DNA of 23,909 bases from Bradymonadales bacterium (GTDB lineage: Bacteria > Myxococcota > Bradymonadia > REDH01): contig CANKLS010000018.1 in NCBI GenBank assembly GCA_947483645.1, positions 1 through 23,909 on the forward strand. The letters run 5' to 3'. A program made the position numbers and the translations under genes. The number at the start of each line of letters is the position of its first letter. Within the stretch, counting starts at the first letter, position 1. The notes beneath the pieces are model-generated. The model made no database searches and had not been told where the DNA came from. It was given only the letters and a program-made list of their open reading frames with translations. Shown here one piece after another: positions 13,513 through 22,321 of the stretch.

Positions 13513-14790
13513 ATGAACAAGTTGATGCTGACCGCAGTGGCCGGACTCCTCGTGCTTGGCACGACCGCATGCGAAGAGGAGAAGAAGGGACCGCCCCCGG
13601 AGCCTCAGTTTGAGGTCCCTGGTAGCAGCCCGCTGGCGTTGACGAAGACGAACCGTGGCGTCGAACTCTGGCCGACGGCCACGGTTGTGGACGGCCATGG
13701 TGCGCGCTTGGCGGAGAAGGCAGCGTCGGCCGAGACGCTGGTGGTCTACGAGCAGCTGTCGAGTGAGTATGTCATGGCTCGGACGGCGGTGTTCGCCGAC
13801 GCCAAGTTGGAGAACCGGCTCGAGGATCTCTTTGCAGAGCCGAAGCTAACCGACGCGATGGCTGGCTATGGGCGGAAGGTCTTCGTGGTCGACCCGCTGC
13901 GGCTTGACCAGACTTGGATTGTAGATGCGTCGCGCGGCACGCGCGGCGATGCGGCCGGGCGGGAGAGCTTCCTGAACTTCGGTGATGCGGGCTACCGTGA
14001 GGATGCTGCCACGCGGATTGTTTCTGCGATCGCCGACGCTGGCGTGGTTCCCGAGGCGGTGGTCATTGGCTCCGAGATGGAGCGCTACTACCTGCTGAAC
14101 CGGAGCGACTGGTCGAACTTCGCGAGCTTCTATCTGGAGGTTCGCAGCGCCATCAAGGCTGCCTTCCCCACGGTGCAGGTTGCGGTGGGTATCAACTGGT
14201 CGAACTTCATGGAGTCGGTGGCGCCGGACTTCATCATTCCGGAGGCCGACGCGGCGGGCTGTGCGGCTGACGCGGAGTGTGGCGCAGGCAGTTACTGTGC
14301 AGCGTCGCAGTGCGGCGAGCTCGACTTTGTGGCGGTGCAGGCCGCATGGCAGGCAGTCATCGACCCCATCACGTTCGATGCCGTGACAGCCACGCCGCTG
14401 ACCGACTTCTACGCCTTCGCCTCCATCCCGAACGGGGCGCTTTACGGCGGCAACCCGGACGCGCTGCCCGACACCCACTATGCGGGCATTCCGACGATGT
14501 TCCGTGAGGAACCTACGCGGAAGCTCCCGGTGCGTTGGTTCCGGATTGGCTGGGATGTCACGGGCGACTCGGAGACACCGGTGAAGTTCCTGAGCCGTTT
14601 CAAGGAGCTCAACGGCCGCGGCTACGATGTGGCGCTCCTCTCCTGGTTCGGCTTTGTGCGTCAGCTGACGGGCGACTGCAATGTGATCCGCGACACGCTG
14701 AAGGCGCGTCCTGAGGTCTGTCAGCGCGGCTTCTACACGAGCTCGGGCGCTCCTGCGGGCAGCCTCGGCGAGCGCTACTTCGCCGACTGA
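13513..14790 (+). CDS. Lipoprotein resembling a TIM-barrel glycoside hydrolase, with Cys-rich insert
   Basis: The start is ATG 13513, behind AGGAGCGAAGAAG. The product has 425 residues and a lipobox LGTTAC (Cys20). The body looks like a (beta/alpha)8 glycosidase-type barrel: VVIGSEMERYYLLN (a Glu at the end of a strand, as in clan GH-A proteins), a helix SNFASFYLEVRSAIKAAFPT, VQVAVGINWSNFM, LDFVAVQAAW, TDFYAFASIPNGALY, PVRWFRIGWDVTGDS and DVALLSWFGFVR. A small four-Cys loop (residues about 252-268: CAADAECGAGSYCAASQC) is inserted between strands. I infer an envelope-attached, glycosidase-like protein; whether it is active is open. Its end overlaps the end of the convergent PDZ-thioredoxin gene by 16 bases. 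Confidence 0.7.
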   Translation: MNKLMLTAVAGLLVLGTTACEEEKKGPPPEPQFEVPGSSPLALTKTNRGVELWPTATVVDGHGARLAEKAASAETLVVYEQLSSEYVMARTAVFADAKLENRLEDLFAEPKLTDAMAGYGRKVFVVDPLRLDQTWIVDASRGTRGDAAGRESFLNFGDAGYREDAATRIVSAIADAGVVPEAVVIGSEMERYYLLNRSDWSNFASFYLEVRSAIKAAFPTVQVAVGINWSNFMESVAPDFIIPEADAAGCAADAECGAGSYCAASQCGELDFVAVQAAWQAVIDPITFDAVTATPLTDFYAFASIPNGALYGGNPDALPDTHYAGIPTMFREEPTRKLPVRWFRIGWDVTGDSETPVKFLSRFKELNGRGYDVALLSWFGFVRQLTGDCNVIRDTLKARPEVCQRGFYTSSGAPAGSLGERYFAD

Positions 14791-15626
14791 CGTAAGAGCT
14801 CTCGGAGCTCGGTTTCGACGGCTCCGACCTCACCCGCGCCGATGTGTGCGCCGACGATGGTTCCGGTGCGGTCGATGACCAGCCAGGAGGGGTAGGCCGC
14901 GACCCAGATCTGGGGGATGCTGGCGAGGTCGGTATCCGTGGCGATGGTGTAGGCAAGGTCGGTGTGCTTGGCCGCGTAGGCGGCTACATCGAGCGGGTCT
15001 TCGGGCGATAGCGCGATGATGGTGGCGTCGTGGCCGAGCTCCTGCTGTAGTGCGCTGAGCTGGGGAGCGGTGCGGGAGCAGGAAGGGCACCAGGTGGCCC
15101 AGAAGTAGAGGACGGTGGGCTGGCCGGCGGCGGGTAGTTCGACAGGCTTGTGGTCCAGGCCGACGCCGCGCGCGCTTGGGAACTGTGAGCCCACGAGCTT
15201 TCGGAAGATCTCTTGGTCGTTCTTGGGACGCTCCGCGAGGGTCGCCTTGACGGTGCGTGGTGCTGCGCCGCCGAGCGAGATGTCGACGGTGGAGGCCGGG
15301 GGGAGGGCGCGGATGATGGCGATCATGGCCTCGGAGGTGGCGACGGGTTGGCCGTTGATGGCGAGGATGGTGTCACCGGAGGCGAGTCCTGCGCGGTCGG
15401 CTGGGCCGGCGCTGAGAACGGCGGACGCAACGACCTGGCCGTCGCGGGTTGCGAGGCGGAGTCCGAGCCAACCGCTGGGTGGCTGCGGTACGGACGGTGC
15501 GTTCTGCGCGGTGGTGGGCGCGGCCGCGTTGGTAGCGGGGGGTAGTTCTGCAGCGGCTGCCGGCGCGGCGGCGAAGAGGATTGCGGCGAGCGCAAGTCGT
15601 GCAGAGCGGGGGATAGAGCGTGGCAT
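14775..15626 (-). CDS. PDZ + thioredoxin-like (TlpA/AhpC-type) exported protein
   Basis: I use ATG 15626, which puts a signal peptide at the very N-terminus (PRSARLALAAILFAAAPAAAA). The frame continues upstream to 15701, but would bury that signal. The product has 283 residues. Residues about 50-130 are a PDZ domain (GWLGLRLATRDGQVVASAVL, GPADRAGLASGDTILAINGQ). Residues about 145-280 are a TlpA-like thioredoxin domain with LYFWATWCPSC, the redox pair C180/C183, and a cis-Pro in YPSWLV (P246). It probably reduces or isomerises disulfides in the periplasm, the PDZ domain choosing targets. The DsbD-like gene is divergent, 65 bases away, and could supply its electrons. Confidence 0.88.
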   Translation of the reverse strand: MPRSIPRSARLALAAILFAAAPAAAAELPPATNAAAPTTAQNAPSVPQPPSGWLGLRLATRDGQVVASAVLSAGPADRAGLASGDTILAINGQPVATSEAMIAIIRALPPASTVDISLGGAAPRTVKATLAERPKNDQEIFRKLVGSQFPSARGVGLDHKPVELPAAGQPTVLYFWATWCPSCSRTAPQLSALQQELGHDATIIALSPEDPLDVAAYAAKHTDLAYTIATDTDLASIPQIWVAAYPSWLVIDRTGTIVGAHIGAGEVGAVETELRELLRQSAK

Positions 15627-15691
15627 GCTGGATGAACTCTGGTAGTGGCGCAGATTGACGCGAAGCGAGCCATTCATGGAGCAATGAGGCG

Positions 15692-17020
15692 ATGGATACA
15701 AGGCTAACCGTTGAGCAGATTCAGAGCGTGCGACTTGGCCTCGTGGGGAGCGCGTTGGTGCTGGTCACAGTGATCGGCTGGGTAGGCATGCTGCATAAGT
15801 CGAAGTGGGATGTGCCCGCCGGCCGCGGCTGGATGCGGTATGTGGCGGGCTGCCTGGTTGGCTGCCTGGTCTGGTTTGCCTTTGCGCTCTATACCGCGGC
15901 GCCGGCCGGCGAAGAGCTGCCCTGCTACACGCTGGAGCAGGCGCGTGCCCGCCAGGCGGAGTTGAAGCTGCCGATCCTGATGGACTTCACGGCAGACTGG
16001 TGCACGGCCTGCCACGAGTTGCGTGAGAAGACCCTCAACAGCAACGATGTGATTGATGCCAAGGATCAGTTCATCTGTGCGGTGGTCGATGTTACGGATG
16101 AGACGCCCGCGAACGTAAAGCTGATGAAGGAGCACGGCGTTCAGAGTCTTCCGCGGCTAGCGCTGGTGAGCCCGGAGGGAAAGTATCTCCCGGAGGCTTC
16201 GCTGGCGGGATTTGTGGATGCAGAGACGGTGCTGAACTCGGTTCGGGCTGCGGCGTCGGGCGGTGGGTCAACCCGGATGACAGACTTCGAGCGGGCCTTG
16301 GCGCGCGGCGGTTGGCTGTCGGCCTTCTTCCTTGTCTTTCTCGCAGGCATCGGGGCGAGCCTCACGCCCTGCGTCTACCCGCTCATCCCGATCACGATCG
16401 GTGTGTTCGGCGCGGCGGAAGCGAAGTCGCGGATGCATGCCTTCTCGCTGTCGCTGGTCTATGTGCTGGGCATTGCGGTGACCTACAGCGCACTGGGCAT
16501 TGCCGCAGCGCTGGCTGGCGGGCTGTTCGGCTCGGCACTTCAGAGCCCTGTGGTGCTGGGAAGTTTTGCGATGATGTTCATTGCCCTTGGGCTGAGCTCG
16601 CTGGGGCTGTTTGAATTGCAGCTGCCGACGGGGCTTCAGACGAAGCTGGCCAGTTCGGGTGGCGCGGGTTTCGGCGGTGCGCTGGTGATGGGGCTGCTGG
16701 CCGGTGTGATCGCTGCGCCCTGCGTGGGCCCGATTCTGTCGGGCGTGCTGTTGTTCATCACGCAGACGCGGGATGTGCTGTTGGGCGTGGCGCTGATGAC
16801 TGATTTTGCGCTGGGGATGGGGCTGCTGTTCATCATCCTGGGGACCTTCTCTTCGCTGGCGCACAAGCTGCCGCAGTCGGGGTCGTGGATGGATTATGTG
16901 AAGACGGGGTTTGCGGTCATCTTTGTGGCCGTGGGGATGCGCTACCTTGCGCTTTCGATCTCTGAACTGCGCGACGCGCCTGGTGCCTTCTGGGCCACGG
17001 CCGCTCGTCTCTGGAGCTGA
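15692..17020 (+). CDS. DsbD-like thiol:disulfide transporter with thioredoxin domain ahead of the membrane domain
   Basis: The start is ATG 15692; GGAG at 15678-15681 lies 10 bases upstream. The product has 442 residues. Two N-terminal membrane segments (residues about 15-34 and 48-69) are followed by a thioredoxin-like domain (about 78-190) with MDFTADWCTACHELREK, the pair C104/C107. A DsbD-beta/CcdA-type domain follows (about 208-425), with its paired cysteines in ASLTPCVYPLIPITIG (C227) and VIAAPCVGPILSGVLLF (C344). Canonical DsbD has alpha, membrane, then C-terminal thioredoxin domain. Here no alpha domain is present and the thioredoxin part comes first. It would carry reducing power from the cytoplasm to the periplasm, plausibly to the divergent PDZ-thioredoxin. 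Confidence 0.88.
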   Translation: MDTRLTVEQIQSVRLGLVGSALVLVTVIGWVGMLHKSKWDVPAGRGWMRYVAGCLVGCLVWFAFALYTAAPAGEELPCYTLEQARARQAELKLPILMDFTADWCTACHELREKTLNSNDVIDAKDQFICAVVDVTDETPANVKLMKEHGVQSLPRLALVSPEGKYLPEASLAGFVDAETVLNSVRAAASGGGSTRMTDFERALARGGWLSAFFLVFLAGIGASLTPCVYPLIPITIGVFGAAEAKSRMHAFSLSLVYVLGIAVTYSALGIAAALAGGLFGSALQSPVVLGSFAMMFIALGLSSLGLFELQLPTGLQTKLASSGGAGFGGALVMGLLAGVIAAPCVGPILSGVLLFITQTRDVLLGVALMTDFALGMGLLFIILGTFSSLAHKLPQSGSWMDYVKTGFAVIFVAVGMRYLALSISELRDAPGAFWATAARLWS

Positions 17021-17100
17021 GCTGCGGTGGCCGAGCCGGGGCTGGCGTCGCGCGGGTCGTGCAGGGAATCGGGTAGCCATCGGGGACTGTGCCGGGGTCG

Positions 17101-17141
17101 TTTGACAGGCCGTTGCCTGTGCCTACCTCAGCGCCTTCGCG
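17101..17141 (+). promoter_or_regulatory. fmdB-dnaK promoter, the second copy of the dnaJ-type element
   Basis: TTTGACA (17101-17107), 11 bases, GTGCCTACC (17119-17127), T, CAGCGC, two bases, TCGCG (17137-17141). As a promoter: -35 TTGACA, 16-base spacer, -10 TACCTC (17124-17129). The start would be about 33 bases upstream of the FmdB-like ATG. Confidence 0.7.
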
Positions 17142-17168
17142 AGATGTTCCGCGTTCACGGGAAGTCCC

Positions 17169-17429
17169 ATGCCCCTCTACGAATACCGATGTGAGCGTTG
17201 TTCGAACGAGTTTGAAGTGCTCGTTCGCCGCAGTGACACGGCGATTTGCTGCCCGTCCTGCGGCGGTGATGAGGCGTCGAAGAAGGTGAGCCGGAGCTCG
17301 TTCCACCTCAAGGGTACGGGCTGGTATGCGTCGGAGTATGCGTCGGCGAGCGCTGCATCGGCGGAGAGTGCGAGTGCAGCAGCGACAGAATCGGTGGGCG
17401 GCTGCGGCTGCGCGAGCGAGACGAAGTAG
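17169..17429 (+). CDS. FmdB-family zinc ribbon protein
   Basis: The product has 86 residues, starting at ATG 17169 behind GGGAAG. The N-terminus [19 protein letters not shown] is diagnostic of the FmdB/CxxC_CxxC_SSSS putative regulatory family. It has a zinc knuckle pair C8/C11 and C28/C31 (CPSCGG), then the usual [15 protein letters not shown] segment. The C-terminal part is a low-complexity Ala/Ser/Glu tail (about 58-76) ending in CGCASETK. The family is widespread but without a defined molecular role. Here it shares its promoter with dnaK, which starts 59 bases after its stop, so it is probably induced with the chaperone. Confidence 0.9.
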   Translation: MPLYEYRCERCSNEFEVLVRRSDTAICCPSCGGDEASKKVSRSSFHLKGTGWYASEYASASAASAESASAAATESVGGCGCASETK

Positions 17430-17487
17430 GAATCAACCAATCGCGTCGTCGCAGAGATGGCGGCGCGTGAATCGAAGGAGAAGAGAG

Positions 17488-19371
17488 ATGGCAAAGATCA
17501 TCGGCATTGACCTCGGAACGACGAACTCGGTTGTCTGCGTGATGGAGGGCGATGAGCCCGTCGTGATCGCGAACCAGGAGGGCGCCCGTACGACGCCATC
17601 GGTGGTGTCGTTTGACGCCAACGGCGAGGCGGTTGCGGGTCAGGTTGCGAAGCGGCAGTCGATCACGAACACGGAGGGCACGATTTTCTCGGCCAAGCGG
17701 TTCATTGGTCGGAAGTTCAGCGAGTGTCAGAACGAGGTGAAGCGGATGCCCTACTCGGTCCGCGAGGCGAAGAATGGGGACTGCGAGTTTGAGATCCGTG
17801 GTCGGCGCTACGCTCCGCCGGAGATCAGCGCGAAGGTGCTGATGAAGCTGAAGGCGGCTGCGGAGGCCTACCTGGGCGAGACGGTGACGGAGGCGGTCAT
17901 TACGGTGCCGGCCTACTTCAACGACAGCCAGCGTCAGGCGACCCGCGACGCGGGCCGCATCGCCGGCCTGGATGTGAAGCGCATCATCAACGAGCCGACG
18001 GCTGCGGCACTGGCCTACGGCCTGGACAAGAAGAAGGAGGAGACCATCGCGGTCTACGACTTCGGCGGCGGTACCTTCGACGTGTCGATTCTGGAGGTTG
18101 GTGACGGCGTGGTCGAGGTGAAGTCGACGAACGGCGACACGACGCTTGGCGGCGACGACGTTGACCACCGGCTGATGGACTGGCTCATCGAGGAGTTCAA
18201 GCGGGAGTGCGGCATGGATGTCTCGAAGGACAAGATGGTCCTTCAGCGGCTCAAGGATGCGGCGGAGAAGGCGAAGATTGAGCTTTCTTCGGTGACGGAG
18301 ACGGAGATCAATCTGCCCTACCTGACGGCAGACGCGACGGGTCCGAAGCACCTTGTGAAGACGCTGTCGCGGGCGAAGCTCGAGCAGCTCATCGATGACA
18401 TCATCGAGCGGACGATGGAGCCCTGCCGGAAGGCGATGGCGGATGCGGGCCTGAAGGCTTCGGACATTCACCAGGTTGTTCTTGTCGGCGGCTCGACGCG
18501 TATCCCGAAGGTGAAGCAGCGGGTGACCGAGTTCTTCGGCCGCGAGCCGCACCAGCGTGTGAACCCGGACGAGGTTGTGGCGCTGGGCGCTGCGGTTCAG
18601 GCCGGCGTTCTGTCGGGCGACGTGAAGGACCTCCTTCTGCTCGATGTGACGCCGCTGTCGCTTGGCATCGAGACGCTTGGCGGCGTGACGACGGTGCTCA
18701 TCCCGCGCAACACGACCATCCCGACAAAGCGTTCGGAGACCTTCTCGACCGCCTCGGACAGCCAGAGCTCGGTGACGGTGCATGTCACGCAGGGCGAGCG
18801 GAAGATGGCGAACGACAACAAGTCGCTCGGCAAGTTCAACCTCGATGGCATCCCCTCCGCGCCTCGCGGCGTGCCGCAGATTGAGGTCACCTTCGACATC
18901 GATGCCAACGGCATCGTTCACGTGTCGGCGAAGGACAAGGCGACCGGCACCGAGAAGCAGATTCGCATTGAGTCGTCGTCGGGCATCTCCGAGGCCGACA
19001 TCCAGCGGATGGTGCGCGAGGCGGAGCAGAACAAGGAGGAGGACGAGCGCAAGCAGGAGCTTGTGAACCTCCGTAACGAGGTGGACTCGATGTCGTGGAG
19101 CGCGAAGAAGCTCATCGATGAGAACCGTGAGAAGCTCGACGCGGCGCTTGTCGCGCGCGTGGAGGAGGCCCTTGCCGAGGCCAAGACGGCGCTGGAGTCG
19201 GGCAGCAAGGAGACGCTCGAGGCGGCGAAGTCGAAGTTGGAGAAGGCCTCTCACGACCTTGCGCAGAAGATGTATGAGGCTGCCTCGTCCGAGCAGGGCG
19301 GCGGCGGTGCGAATGGTGGCGGTGGCGCCGATGGCGACGTCATCGACGCGGAGTTCGAAGACAAGAAGTAG
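17488..19371 (+). CDS. dnaK: Chaperone DnaK (Hsp70)
   Basis: The start is ATG 17488, behind AAGGAG (17475-17480). The product has 627 residues, near the usual length of about 630-640. The nucleotide-binding domain has [49 protein letters not shown] and [13 protein letters not shown]. The linker [19 protein letters not shown] leads to the peptide-binding domain ([15 protein letters not shown]), then the helical lid. It ends in a Gly/Ala-rich tail with [13 protein letters not shown]. It folds and holds client proteins using ATP with DnaJ and GrpE. No grpE is in the window. It is the second gene after the fmdB promoter. A large open frame on the opposite strand (17308-19467) is a codon-bias shadow. 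Confidence 0.98.
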   Translation: MAKIIGIDLGTTNSVVCVMEGDEPVVIANQEGARTTPSVVSFDANGEAVAGQVAKRQSITNTEGTIFSAKRFIGRKFSECQNEVKRMPYSVREAKNGDCEFEIRGRRYAPPEISAKVLMKLKAAAEAYLGETVTEAVITVPAYFNDSQRQATRDAGRIAGLDVKRIINEPTAAALAYGLDKKKEETIAVYDFGGGTFDVSILEVGDGVVEVKSTNGDTTLGGDDVDHRLMDWLIEEFKRECGMDVSKDKMVLQRLKDAAEKAKIELSSVTETEINLPYLTADATGPKHLVKTLSRAKLEQLIDDIIERTMEPCRKAMADAGLKASDIHQVVLVGGSTRIPKVKQRVTEFFGREPHQRVNPDEVVALGAAVQAGVLSGDVKDLLLLDVTPLSLGIETLGGVTTVLIPRNTTIPTKRSETFSTASDSQSSVTVHVTQGERKMANDNKSLGKFNLDGIPSAPRGVPQIEVTFDIDANGIVHVSAKDKATGTEKQIRIESSSGISEADIQRMVREAEQNKEEDERKQELVNLRNEVDSMSWSAKKLIDENREKLDAALVARVEEALAEAKTALESGSKETLEAAKSKLEKASHDLAQKMYEAASSEQGGGGANGGGGADGDVIDAEFEDKK

Positions 19372-19441
19372 TCGTCGCGCCGTTTGCGCCTCGCTGGGGC
19401 GCTGTGTCGAAGGGGCCGCCGTGTGGGAGACCATGCGGCGG

Positions 19442-19471
19442 TTGACCTTTTTGGCGGCTTGGCGCAAAGAT
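19442..19471 (+). promoter_or_regulatory. Weak promoter candidate ahead of the 19501 gene
   Basis: TTGACC (19442-19447), 18-base spacer, AAAGAT (19466-19471). It would start transcription about 25 bases before ATG 19501. It is weaker than the other candidates and has a different -10. Confidence 0.3.
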
Positions 19472-19500
19472 GGGGCATATGCAACCGATGGTGGCCGGCA

Positions 19501-20163
19501 ATGGATTCACAGGATTCGAAGACTGGGCGACTGCTCTCCAAGTCGTCGCCGCTTGAGGTGGTAGCCGATCAAGGGGCCGACGGTTCCTATGAGATCCGTG
19601 TTGAGCGTGGCGCCACGCCGGCTCCCGAGGTGGTGGTGGTGCGTGCGGAGGCTGCTTCGTTGGCTTCTGGCGGTCGCGGTCGCCGGTGGGGGCTCTGGCT
19701 GGTGGCTGGCGCGATGGCGTTGACCGGAATGGTCTGCTTGGTAGCCGGCGGCGGTGGCGCGCGGCCGACCTCGAAGAGCGTGGAGGGCGTTGCTGTTCCC
19801 GGTCCGGCCGGCGAGCCGGTGGAGGAGCCTGCGCTGCGCGGGGCTGTGGCACCGCTGGCGGCGCAGGATACGGGTAGCCCCATGCCTCCGACCGATCCGC
19901 TGCTGGAGCCCAACGCGGTGCCGCTCTCTGCGGCGACGGCGCTCGGGGTGGCAGTGGAGCCTCTGGTGGAGCCTGTGCGGGCGGTGTTGCCGGCTGCGCA
20001 AGAGGCTGCGCCCGAGGGCGAGCTGAACCCGGAAGATGAGGGGCTCGAGGGCGAGGAAGGCCCCGATCCCGCCGCGGGCGAGTCGCCTGAGGGTGAGCCT
20101 GAAGAGGGCGAACTGAATCCGGAAGATGAGGGGCTTGAGGGCGAGGAGCCTGCCCCCGAGTAG
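19501..20163 (+). CDS. Single-pass membrane protein with acidic repeat-bearing C-terminal region
   Basis: The start is ATG 19501; the frame is open back to 19384 but there is no protein-like character before it. The product has 220 residues. A mixed N-terminal part of about 60 residues is followed by one membrane segment (residues about 63-83, WGLWLVAGAMALTGMVCLVAG). A Pro/Ala/Glu-rich region then runs to the end, strongly acidic, with two 15-residue repeats (EGELNPEDEGLEGEE at 172-186 and 202-216). It looks like an envelope-spanning or linker protein. It sits immediately before the GspE/PilB-like ATPase gene, so a role in the same trafficking machine is an inference. No family recognised. 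Confidence 0.7.
   Translation: MDSQDSKTGRLLSKSSPLEVVADQGADGSYEIRVERGATPAPEVVVVRAEAASLASGGRGRRWGLWLVAGAMALTGMVCLVAGGGGARPTSKSVEGVAVPGPAGEPVEEPALRGAVAPLAAQDTGSPMPPTDPLLEPNAVPLSAATALGVAVEPLVEPVRAVLPAAQEAAPEGELNPEDEGLEGEEGPDPAAGESPEGEPEEGELNPEDEGLEGEEPAPE
20014..20148 (+). repeat. Two in-frame 45-base direct repeats encoding EGELNPEDEGLEGEE
   Basis: The units are 20014-20058 and 20104-20148, 45 bases apart. They encode the same 15 residues, with only a few silent third-base differences. This looks like a recent in-frame duplication that has been kept at the protein level. Confidence 0.85.
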
Positions 20164-20220
20164 CGGCTGCAGACCGGTCGCGGCGGCAGCTGCGCGGGCA
20201 TCGGAAGCGAGGAGAGCGAA

Positions 20221-22311
20221 ATGTCGAACGAGGTCGCAGCGCTGGTGGCGCAGTTGTCGGAGACGGAGCTGTTCGGCGGGATTGGCGAGTCGCTGCTGCC
20301 GCAGGTGGCGCGGGTCTTCACCCGGCAGACGGCGCGGGCTGGGACGGTGTTGTTCGAGCAGACCACGCCGGTGGCCTCGGTCTATGTGGTGGCGCGCGGC
20401 GGCGTGGAGCTGCGGCGCCGCGACATCGCGACGGGCATGGACTACCTGGTGGCCTCGTATCGCGAGCTGAAGTCGTTCGGCGAGGAGAACGCGCTCGGCG
20501 ACGACATGTCTCCGCTCTATGCGGTGGCGACGGCAGAGTGCGACCTGTTGCTGATTTCGCGAACCAACTTTGTGTCGCTGATGCAGCAGATTCCGGCGGT
20601 GGGGCTGGCAGCGGCGCGCATCATCGCGCGGCGTGCGAACCGGCTATTTTCGGACAAAGGGGTGAATTTTGGGGCGCTGTCGAAGCTGAACATCGACCGG
20701 GCGCTCTGGAGTTCGGTGCCTCGCCGCCTGATTGTGGAGGCGCGGGTGCTGCCGCTGGGGCGTCGGGGCGCGACGGTGCTGGCTGCGATGACCAACCCCT
20801 TCGATTCCAACGCGATCGATGAGGCGCGCCGTGCGTTTGGCGGTGCGAATGTGGAGGTTGTCGCGGTCTCGGAGGCGGAGTTTGACCGGTATGTGACGCG
20901 GTATGTTCTGCCCGCGCTGGACGGGATTGTGGAGGCCGCGGCTGACCCGCATTTGATTCCGAAGCTTCCGAACAAGGCCTACCAGATGAAGTTCACCCAG
21001 GAGGGGAACGAGAACATCTCGGAAGAGGAGCGGAAGGCGCAGGTGACGGGCGAGCAGGTGGTGGCGATGCTCAACCAGATCATCGGCGACGGGCTCGCGC
21101 TGGAGTGCAGCGACATCCACATCGAGCCCTACGAGGCCGATTGCCAGGTTCGGTATCGCATTGAGGGCAAGCTGCTTCGGCGGCCCGATCCGATCCCGAT
21201 GCGGTATCACGGCGCGGTGGTGAGCCGCCTGAAGGCGCTCGCGAGCATGAACATCACGGAGCGGCGTAAGCCGCAGGATGGTCGGTTGGGCTGCGTGTTC
21301 AATGAGCGAGAGATCTCGTTGCGCATCTCGTCGGTACCGACGCGGTTTGGCGAGAAGGTGGTCATGCGTGTGCTGGACCGGTCGGCGTCGCTGATCGGGC
21401 TCGACCGGATCATCGGGCTGCCGAGGGTGCGCGACATTGTGCGGAGCCTCATCTTCCAGCCGCACGGCATTGTGCTCATCACGGGCCCGACGGGAAGCGG
21501 CAAGACGACGACGATGTACTCGGCCATCCTTGAGCGGCGGGGCGAGGGCATCAACATCAACACGGTCGAAGACCCCATCGAGTACACCATCCCGGGCATC
21601 ACGCAGGTGCAGTACAACGATGCGGTGGACCTGGGGTATGCGCAGGCCATCAAGGCCTTTCTGCGTCAGGATACCGACGTGATGCTCATCGGAGAGACGC
21701 GTGACGCGCGGACGGCCGGCTATGCGATTCAGGCCGCGCTGTCGGGCCACCTCGTGCTCACCTCGCTGCACACGAACTCGGCGCTCAGCACCATCTACCG
21801 CTTGAAGGACATGGGCATCGAGTCGTTCCTGCTCGGCAACGCGATTGGCGGCGTGGTGGCACAGCGGCTGGTCCGGAAGATTTGCTCTGATTGTCGACAG
21901 CCGCACAACTACCCATCGTCGCTGTTGTCTCGCGTGTTTGATGCGGGCGAGCCCGTGCCGCCGCTCTACCGGGGCGCTGGGTGCGGGCGCTGCAACAACA
22001 GCGGTTACCGCGGTCGCGCAGCGGTGGTCGAGGTCATGCGGATGAACGAGGAGCTGCGGGCGGCGATTGCTGCCAATGCGCCCATGACGGAGCTCAAGGA
22101 GGTGGCCGTCGCGGCGGGCATGGTGACCTTCCGCGACTACTGCCGGGAGCTGTTGGTGCAGGGTTTGACGACGCCGTCCGAGGTGAGCCACATCCTCTAT
22201 GCGGAGGATGAGGCGACGGCGAAGGGCGAGGTGAAGGTGTGCGGAAACTGCGGTGCTGCGAACACGGCGTCGACGAAGTACTGTGAAGATTGCGGGAATT
22301 CGTTGAGCTGA
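20221..22311 (+). CDS. GspE/PilB-type ATPase fused to a cNMP-like domain and an extra zinc ribbon
   Basis: The start is ATG 20221, behind GAGGAGAG. The product has 696 residues. Residues about 15-140 form a CRP/cNMP-binding-like domain (TVLFEQTTPVASVYVVARGG, SFGEENALGDDMSPLYAVAT); the arginine of the phosphate-binding cassette is not seen, so cyclic-nucleotide binding is doubtful. Residues about 150-255 fit the MshEN domain that binds c-di-GMP in relatives. Residues about 270-650 are the T2SSE ATPase: SDIHIEPY, Walker A GPTGSGKTT (422-430), VMLIGETRD and GHLVLTSLHTNSAL. The zinc cysteines are C555/C558 and C588/C591. A further zinc ribbon (CGNCGAANTASTKYCEDCG, 674-692) closes the protein. It powers a type II secretion or type IV pilus-like machine. 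Confidence 0.9.
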   Translation: MSNEVAALVAQLSETELFGGIGESLLPQVARVFTRQTARAGTVLFEQTTPVASVYVVARGGVELRRRDIATGMDYLVASYRELKSFGEENALGDDMSPLYAVATAECDLLLISRTNFVSLMQQIPAVGLAAARIIARRANRLFSDKGVNFGALSKLNIDRALWSSVPRRLIVEARVLPLGRRGATVLAAMTNPFDSNAIDEARRAFGGANVEVVAVSEAEFDRYVTRYVLPALDGIVEAAADPHLIPKLPNKAYQMKFTQEGNENISEEERKAQVTGEQVVAMLNQIIGDGLALECSDIHIEPYEADCQVRYRIEGKLLRRPDPIPMRYHGAVVSRLKALASMNITERRKPQDGRLGCVFNEREISLRISSVPTRFGEKVVMRVLDRSASLIGLDRIIGLPRVRDIVRSLIFQPHGIVLITGPTGSGKTTTMYSAILERRGEGININTVEDPIEYTIPGITQVQYNDAVDLGYAQAIKAFLRQDTDVMLIGETRDARTAGYAIQAALSGHLVLTSLHTNSALSTIYRLKDMGIESFLLGNAIGGVVAQRLVRKICSDCRQPHNYPSSLLSRVFDAGEPVPPLYRGAGCGRCNNSGYRGRAAVVEVMRMNEELRAAIAANAPMTELKEVAVAAGMVTFRDYCRELLVQGLTTPSEVSHILYAEDEATAKGEVKVCGNCGAANTASTKYCEDCGNSLS

Positions 22312-22321
22312 GGAGCGGTCG

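Noticed and set aside
19386..19402. Possible terminator after dnaK (GCGCC/GGCGC hairpin)
   Set aside because: Five base pairs only, with no T-run. It could help Rho-independent ending, but the evidence is too thin.
17308..19467. A 719-codon open frame opposite dnaK
   Set aside because: Composition is Arg/Leu/His-rich without domain motifs, and it is exactly antisense to a certain dnaK gene. Such frames arise from codon bias in GC-rich dnaK genes.
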